Positions 58,371 to 64,000 of a stretch of 64,000 nucleotides of DNA are shown one piece after another; position 1 is the stretch's first letter, and each line of letters starts with the position of its first letter. The DNA lies in contig NC_052616.1 in assembly GCF_016545825.1 (NCBI RefSeq), positions 2,418,001 to 2,482,000 on the forward strand, read 5' to 3'. Made by a program: the position numbers and the translations under genes. The DNA is from Eucalyptus grandis. Taxonomy: Eukaryota > Streptophyta > Magnoliopsida > Myrtales > Myrtaceae. The notes under the pieces were generated by a model. That model saw nothing but the letters and a program-made list of their open reading frames with translations. It searched no databases and was not told where the DNA came from.

Positions 58371-59105
58371 AGGATATGTTTACTAAAAGTCTTAAAACTT
58401 GTCACGAAAGTATAATTGAGTCTTAAAACTTACAAAAAGTACAATCAAGTCCTTCCTTTAACACATTTATTTTACTAATGAAAAATGTTGATGTGACACT
58501 CGGTCAAGGCTAGCGAGGCCTCGCCTAGATTTGGCCAACATCGGTGACCCACACTCGCTTTGGGTGAGGTCTTGCCAGTGCTTGCTTGGGGCTAGTAAGC
58601 CTCGTTGGTGCCTTGCCTAGGGCATGCATTGGTCGCCGCTCCTCCTCCCCGGAGGGCCGGCATCCCGCCTACATCTGGGCAATGCAACCCTCATGAGGGG
58701 CCATTGACGCTCACCTTGGTCGAGGAAGGGCCCGCGGAGGTCGCCAACCATTCCAATGATGGGCAATGGGAGGCTGGAAGCTCCACTAGCTAGCCCTCCA
58801 TTTCTTTTCTTCTTTTCTTCTTCTTCTTCTTTTTTCAGTTTTGTTTTTTTATCAGATTTTAGGCTTTCTTTTTAGTTTTTAATCTAATTTAAATAATAAC
58901 TAAATACAAATAATTTAAAATGCCACAAAGCAAATAAAAATTAATTTTAAAATGTCACATCAGTATTTTCCAAATTGATAGTGATAACAGAAAGACTTGA
59001 TTGCATAAATTTGACAAATTTTAGGATTTGATTACACTTTTTGTAAATTTTAGGACTCAATTGCACTTTCGTGATAATTTTTAGGACTTTTAGTGAACAT
59101 ATCCC
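58371..59105. mobile_element. Non-autonomous long-TIR MULE, unit 3 copy with internal deletion
   Basis: Same element and same position as 26634-27689 in unit 2, ending CATATCCC before TAAAGGAAA. The left target copy has decayed into an A-run. Most of the left arm and GC-rich interior are deleted (junction near 58495), leaving 735 bp. Confidence 0.75.
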
Positions 59106-59283
59106 TAAAGGAAAAGATAACAAAAGCAGAAACCAAAAATTACTAGAGGAACAACAAATGAGCTAAGTCAGCACTGTTGAATTGGTGTCTCTAAGTTTAT
59201 GTTTTCTGCAAATTACATGGCATTGATAGAATTGAAGGACTAACTCCAAAGCTCAAAGTACGGGACATACTAAAAGATGAAAG

Positions 59284-59306
59284 TTTTTTTTTTTTTTTTG
59301 GTAAAG
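59284..59306 (-). mobile_element. Minimal retroposon remnant: CTTTACC plus poly-A
   Basis: In unit 3 only, 23 bases (on the minus strand CTTTACC followed by A16) are inserted between perfect 15-bp direct repeats ACTAAAAGATGAAAG (59269-59283, 59307-59321). A long target duplication with an A-tail is the mark of target-primed retroposition, so this looks like a severely 5'-truncated LINE or SINE tail. Units 1 and 2 have the single uninterrupted site. Confidence 0.65.
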
Positions 59307-60129
59307 ACTAAAAGATGAAAGTTTCATCTATATAGCATGAAGAAGAAACTGGACTGTATATCTAGGAGGAAGAGGATAACAATAAAGCTTCAGCACAAAC
59401 CAAGGATTAAGAAACGACAACAACAGACAAATTAGATACCTTCGCTTCATTGGAAAATGATAATGTATTGATCAAGATGTTACAATTGACATAGAAGCAT
59501 TATGGATGCAAGGCAAAAAGTGTATCCAAGTTCAGTATGTTGTATTGGTCAGCAGTGAGGTTGCATATGCTCCGTGTAACAGAGTTTTAAGAAGCTAAAT
59601 GTCTTGATCTATAAATTGGACATAAACACACAGTCAACCACTTTAAGGAAACCTAGGTCGAAGCTTATTCAAACCTATTCACAAAGAGAATGTCGATGAT
59701 AATTTCCTTCTTCACAAACTTTAGCATCACAAAATGTGAGATAAATAGCTTGACATCATGAAAAAAAGTTCCTTATAAAGTATATAGCATACTACATCGT
59801 TGAACTTGCATTGCATCCACATGTTCATTGATGCTCAAAGGAATATTTGGGTCCAGATAACAAGAGTATTGGTGATATTTTAGGCCACTAATAAGATACA
59901 CGACTCAAACTTTGAGAAATGGAAACCAATGATGATCTGTTTTCTATTCTTTTATAAGTAAACGCACTCGACTAATGTGGTTCCTAGCGGATGTAAACCG
60001 TTACAATGTCCTCTAAGATAAGTGGATAACAATTTAATAAAAAGCAGAAAAGACTTACTTTGCAGTCTGACGTAATTGTCTCAAGGAAGGAGCATAAAGG
60101 TCGTAAAGGTAATTTCATAAACATATTAC

Positions 60130-60313
60130 CTGTAATATGTGGATCATTCACTTTGAAATTGAATAAAAGAAATTTAGAAGAAGTATGTCTGAGCACTAAA
60201 CTAACAGGTCTCAATAGTGATGGAGTCTTCTGCCTCTTTTTTGAGATCTTTCCAGATTGTTCTTCCTTTGCAGCATTTTGCTTTCCTTCCTCAAATTTCC
60301 TTCGAGCAGAGAC
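60130..60313 (-). pseudogene. Exon-like fragment of an unrecognised gene, copy 3 (open)
   Basis: Best preserved of three copies: stop-free on the minus strand from acceptor-like ATTAAG|GTCTCTG to donor-like ATTACAG|GTAATATG, about 61 codons with a K/E/Q-rich first half (GKQNAAKEEQSGKISKKRQK) and LLRPVSLVLRH. Basic clusters resemble a nuclear localisation signal. Family not recognised; the opposite strand is also open. Confidence 0.35.
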
Positions 60314-60789
60314 CTTAATATATTATGCATTGAAATGAGGATATTATAAGTTCGAGCAAAATAAAAAACTTGATCTAATAAAAACCTAGTTCTGAACAAA
60401 ATAAAGAAGAGTTTTCATGAGAATCTAATTAAACATAAGGTGCCCTACTCTCTCTTTAATTTAGACATAAGAAAAGAAATCACGCATATAAAAGGAATCA
60501 TGAATCCTCAAGCTTTTGATCATAAGGACTAGATTTTGGGAATACAATCCTAAGTTTTTAAGTCACTTCTAATATTAGGATTGCGTACATGCTCTTACGA
60601 GAAACCAAGACCTCACACTTTTTCATTTTTTATTTTTCATAGGTAAAAGGATAGACTGTAGGGTAACAACTGGGTGCAACGCGTATAGAGAAAGTTCAAA
60701 TCACTAGAGACATATATAAAGCAGCTTTCAAATTTAAGTCAGGTTTTTTGGTTAATGGGATAGGTGAAGTCTTATAGGTCCATCCTCCG

Positions 60790-61130
60790 GAGGAACTGGA
60801 GAAGAGTCCAATAGCAAGATGAATCATCAACTGTATTGACCAAGACATTTACATCCTAAGCAAGTTTCCACTATGCCTAAAGTGTGAAATGTTAAGCCAA
60901 TTTTCAAAAAACAAAATGGAGATGAGAGATTCCTTTCCATCAAAAGCTCTTTTGTTCCGCTCCTCCCCAATCAACCAAAAAGTAGAAAGAGGAGTTGAGG
61001 TAATCTGTCTTTTCTTATTGTGCTATAAGTGAATGCCCTGCCAAACCCAAATTTTTTGCTCAATAGAACCTCCAATAACCCAAGATAATTCGATGCAAGC
61101 AAAGGAAGCTGTCGAAACCCATCTCATCCA
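60790..61130 (-). pseudogene. LINE reverse-transcriptase C-terminal (zf-RVT) remnant, unit 3
   Basis: The minus strand reads STPLSTFWLIGEERNKRAFD then GKE, close to the W-x-x-W/G-x-ERN-x-x-xF-D/E motif at the end of plant LINE ORF2, with stops nearby. Homologous to 29340-29640. Confidence 0.5.
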
Positions 61131-61277
61131 AGAACAACGAAGGAGGATATACCGAATGGTCTCTGCCTTCCTTTTGTAGATGAAGGAGGTCTCTGCCTTC
61201 CTTTGTAACATTCGGTATATCCTCCTTCATCTACAAAAGGAAGGCAGAGACCATTCGGTATATCCTAGATGGGTTTC
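61114..61277. repeat. Long perfect hairpin (46-bp arms) with outer stem
   Basis: Arms 61144-61189 and 61221-61266 are perfectly complementary over 46 bp around a 31-base loop. Beyond a 19-base one-sided bulge, 61114-61124 pairs with 61267-61277 (11 bp). The loop contains imperfect further copies of the arm motifs CTCTGCCTTCCTTT and ATTCGGTATAT. Unit 2 lacks it at the equivalent place (about 29660). Confidence 0.9.
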
Positions 61278-61640
61278 CGGTGACGGTGGGGCGAGGGCGG
61301 CGAGGGCGGCGAGGGTAGAGCCCTCAGTCACCAGCTGCTTTTCATCTTTCTCCTTTTCATTTTTTAATTTCGTTTTAAATTTAACCTATTAAAATTCGTC
61401 AAGTGCCAAAATGACGTTATTTTTGTGTTGCTTAGTTGAGTTAGCCTTCCGACGAGTCACGTAAGCGAGCAAAATTACTGAAAATTTGCAACGTAAAATT
61501 TCGGGCGGGATTCGCCGAATGTGGCACTCAAATGTTCCATTTAAAAAAAAAAATGGCACTTTTCTAATTTTTGACATTTAAGTATTCCCTTGTACGAAGT
61601 TTTGACACTTGAGGTATTATTTTGCCTATATATATATAGC
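61278..61640. other. Unit-3-specific insert, GC-rich then AT-rich
   Basis: No counterpart in unit 2, where about 29690-29930 holds unrelated sequence. It starts with a GGCGGCGAGGGCGGCGAGGG tract and continues with sequence of transposon-end type (GTGCCAAAATGACG, GGCACTTTTC). No coding and no clear ends; origin unresolved. Confidence 0.4.
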
Positions 61641-61989
61641 AGCCTTTTTGCCGACCGTAGAATACTTTGTTCGTAAGTACTCAGAATTTTCATTATTTAA
61701 TTTAAAGCTCTAATGGTTGAAGTCCACCATCATCGTCATTGAGTATTGTACTTGTCATCATCAACCCCAACCGACACGCTATCTTCTTTGCCCTTTTTCA
61801 CCATGAATTCCGCACGCTCAAATTCTCTTTTTATTTTATTTTATTTTATTTCTTTCCTTGGATTGTTTGTTCTTATCATCGTTTTCATGTTCGGATTGGG
61901 TTCCTTTCTTTTCATTTCTTCCTTAAATTGTGTAGAGACTTCTTGATCCTTTTCAAATTTCTTGCATAAATAATGTGTTTGATAACATT

Positions 61990-62392
61990 TTTATTATAGA
62001 AAATAATTTCATTTCAAAATAATTTTTTCTATTTCTATTCTCTAGAATAATTTTCGAGTAAAACAATATGTTTGGTAACCACACAAAATTGTTATTCCTG
62101 AAATAGAAAAAGAATAGAATGTGTTTAGTACGACTCATAATTTTTTTGCGTTGTAAAAATTTCTTTTAATTTTTAATTTTTAATTTTTAAATTTCTTTTT
62201 GTTCTTTTCTTTATTTTTTTCTCTTCTTTCTCCTCCTCTAGCTGGAGGGAGCAGCGACTAGTGGGCAGCAAGTCTCAACCAACCGATTAGAAGACAAAGA
62301 AGAAGAAAAAAATACTTATTTCTAAAATTATTTTCGAGAATAAAAATATATTTTCTTTTCTACTTATTTTCGTTCTAAATCTATTCCCTAAC
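61990..62392. other. AT-rich interval between R3 and Q3, nothing recognised
   Basis: Simple T-rich and AT-rich sequence with several near-repeats of TTTTAATTTTTAA (62160-62200). Not present in unit 2; no gene or mobile-element ends seen. Confidence 0.5.
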
Positions 62393-62879
62393 CACTTAAT
62401 TAACTAATGTTACTAAACAGATTTCTGATTTTTTTTTTCTTTCAGGGAACAAAAGAATAGAAAAATTGAAACATTACCATGCAAACCCTAATTCATGGTT
62501 TGATTCAATCTTAAGTCATCTAACAATTAATTCCTCTAACTTTCTCGATTCTTACAATCAATCATTTGTTAAGTAAATAGTCAATTAATTAATACACATA
62601 AAAGAAAGGAAAAAACAAAAAGTATTCATTATAGTGGGTATATCCAGAACATATACTTGATTAAATAAATAAGAAAATTCGAGGATTTAACCGCATACCA
62701 CAAAACTTATTCAGAAAACTAAAGGACTTGATTGTGCAAAATACATGCAAAAAATTCAAATCACACAAATTCTAAAACTCAAAGAACATAATCTATATTG
62801 TACATATTTTTCTTTCTTTTAGAATAATTGGCATAGATTCCACAAAAATTTTATGAATATCATAGTACTAGCATCATGC

Positions 62880-63180
62880 AATACTAACCTCATATTTTTC
62901 ATGGCCTTACCGGTACCACGGAGCTTGACTTCTTCCCCTGAATCCTAATTACAACAGCGAGGTTTTGGCAACAACAAACACAGGTATCTTGAGCACGTGC
63001 TTGTTTAGCTCCTTGTTGCCGAGGTCGCTCTCATTGATAGAGGGGTAACCGACCATCCTAATGCGTCTGCCTCATAAGTATGCCCAAAGCGAGTCCTAGC
63101 CATCATCAGAATTGAGAGATGGTTTGTGATTTCCATTATCAAATTGTTGAGTAGTTGATGCTTTAGGAGATAGTGGAGCA
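62880..63180 (-). pseudogene. PDX1-like pseudogene fragment, copy 3
   Basis: Corresponds to 37430-37700 and 11283-11560. The minus strand reads NLIMEITNHLSILMMARTRF, followed by EADALGW and later remnants, then the decayed end. The 5' portion is deleted (junction near 63185 joins to unrelated Q sequence). Identified through the unit 2 copy. Confidence 0.5.
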
Positions 63181-63781
63181 CGGAGCACGGAGAAAGTGAG
63201 AAACTCATTATATATAAAATAAAAAATATCCTAATTTCTCTATTCAAGAAAGTGAGAAACAATCAACAATGTTATATATGCTTAAACGCTTCAATGATCT
63301 ACATGTGAAGAAGGTACACGATATCCTGAGCGTTGATTCCTTTTTGGATTTAGTGGTGTAGCTCAAGTAATGTGAGGTAACGTTGTTAAGACACTAGGTG
63401 ATATCAGTGTTTGATTTTTCTTCTTCTTACGACCACGGCATACGGGAAGTCCTGATACCATCTTTACCGTTTCCATTACTTTCTTTTTATCTTTTTTACA
63501 ATATTTATTCAATATCAATCTCTTCCTTATTATTATTATCATGTTATGCAGGAGGGGTAGTTACACACATACAGATAATACCAATATAACCAGAAGAGTA
63601 GCTTTTTTTTGCCATGGAATCTTTTCAGAATACTTTGCTCGTAAGAATTAAGAATTTTCATTATTCAATTTAAAGCTCTTAATGATCGAATGCCGCCACC
63701 GCCACCATCATCGGCTATCGTTCATGTCATCATCAGGCCCAACCAACACTAATATCTTCTTTCCCTTTCTTTATATCAACG

Positions 63782-63994
63782 ATGATTCCCCGTACTCAAG
63801 TTCTGTATCCCTATTCAGCCTCCGATTGGTCAGTATGGGTTTTTGAATTCTCGTCCCGGCAAGGAAGACACCAAATATTCTCTATAAGTATTCTAGTTCA
63901 CGTTGTTAATATTAACACACTCACTGGATGTAGTGAATGGGTCATAGCCCAGCTTTGCGCTGGGATCGGGGCTCAGAAAGTCCCCGGGCCGTGA
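63782..63994 (+). other. Q3 copy of the small conserved reading frame
   Basis: 70 codons, ATG to TGA, aligned with 12592-12804 and 38773-39000. Mostly amino-acid-changing differences between copies; not supported as a functional gene. Confidence 0.25.
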
Positions 63995-64000
63995 TCTGCA

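Larger units (their letters stand above)
57539..64000. repeat. Tandem segmental unit 3 (P3, R3, start of Q3), cut by window end
   Basis: P3 (57539-60380), R3 (60380-61990) and Q3 (62393-end) follow the order of unit 2. A further S block with a third receptor kinase copy is expected shortly beyond the window; this is a prediction from the unit structure, not seen. Confidence 0.8.

Overview
This is a plant nuclear window, almost certainly from a eudicot. The evidence is a leucine-rich-repeat receptor kinase of the subfamily XII / EFR-XA21 type, initiator-Met-primed Copia retrotransposons, a caulimovirid (plant pararetrovirus) integrant, plant-type MULE and hAT elements, and AT-rich intergenic DNA. 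The species cannot be fixed from the sequence; a woody rosid, perhaps Myrtaceae, is only a guess. Only one gene looks intact, the receptor kinase at 51634-54781. Everything else is mobile DNA, viral fossil or pseudogene.

Layout. (1) 1-8921: a broken endogenous pararetrovirus in two head-to-head pieces joined at about 6091/6092. The minus-strand piece runs protease end, reverse transcriptase, RNase H, C-terminal domain, intergenic promoter and primer site, movement protein, linker, coat protein start, and leaves the window at base 1. The plus-strand piece runs coat protein, protease, reverse transcriptase and stops inside RNase H. (2) 8922-64000: three tandem copies of one segmental unit of about 15.5 kb (8922-25792, 25793-57538, 57539-end). 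Each unit has block P (repeat DNA, a minus-strand exon-like fragment), block R (LINE remnant; deleted in unit 1), block Q (PDX1-like pseudogene, small conserved reading frames) and block S (a terminal-exon-like fragment, then the receptor kinase on the minus strand with conserved flanks). The third unit is cut by the window end.

Later insertions sit on this framework and are bounded by exact target-site duplications. They are a 3.65-kb solo LTR at the end of unit 1 (22135-25787, TSD AGTTT); a Copia element in unit 2 (30266-36876, TSD TGTTC), itself hit by a Sirevirus-type solo LTR (32189-33190, TSD CCATG); a full 9.6-kb Sirevirus-like Copia element in unit 2 (39236-48851) with a third reading frame after RNase H; a long-TIR MULE with a 9-bp TSD shared by units 2 and 3 but missing from unit 1; and a small hAT-like MITE in unit 2.

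Function. The receptor kinase in unit 2 has signal peptide, about 22 LRRs, a membrane span and a non-RD kinase domain split by one small intron, the layout of plant pattern-recognition receptors. Its unit 1 paralogue has two single-base frameshifts and a duplicated 5' end, so it is a pseudogene. No system with cooperating genes was found beyond the mobile elements' own gene sets. The most unusual items are the inverted viral integrant, the 256-bp duplication of the receptor's 5' region, a reading frame and G-box-rich tandem array inside the 3.65-kb LTR, the Sirevirus third ORF, and a 46-bp-arm perfect hairpin in unit 3.
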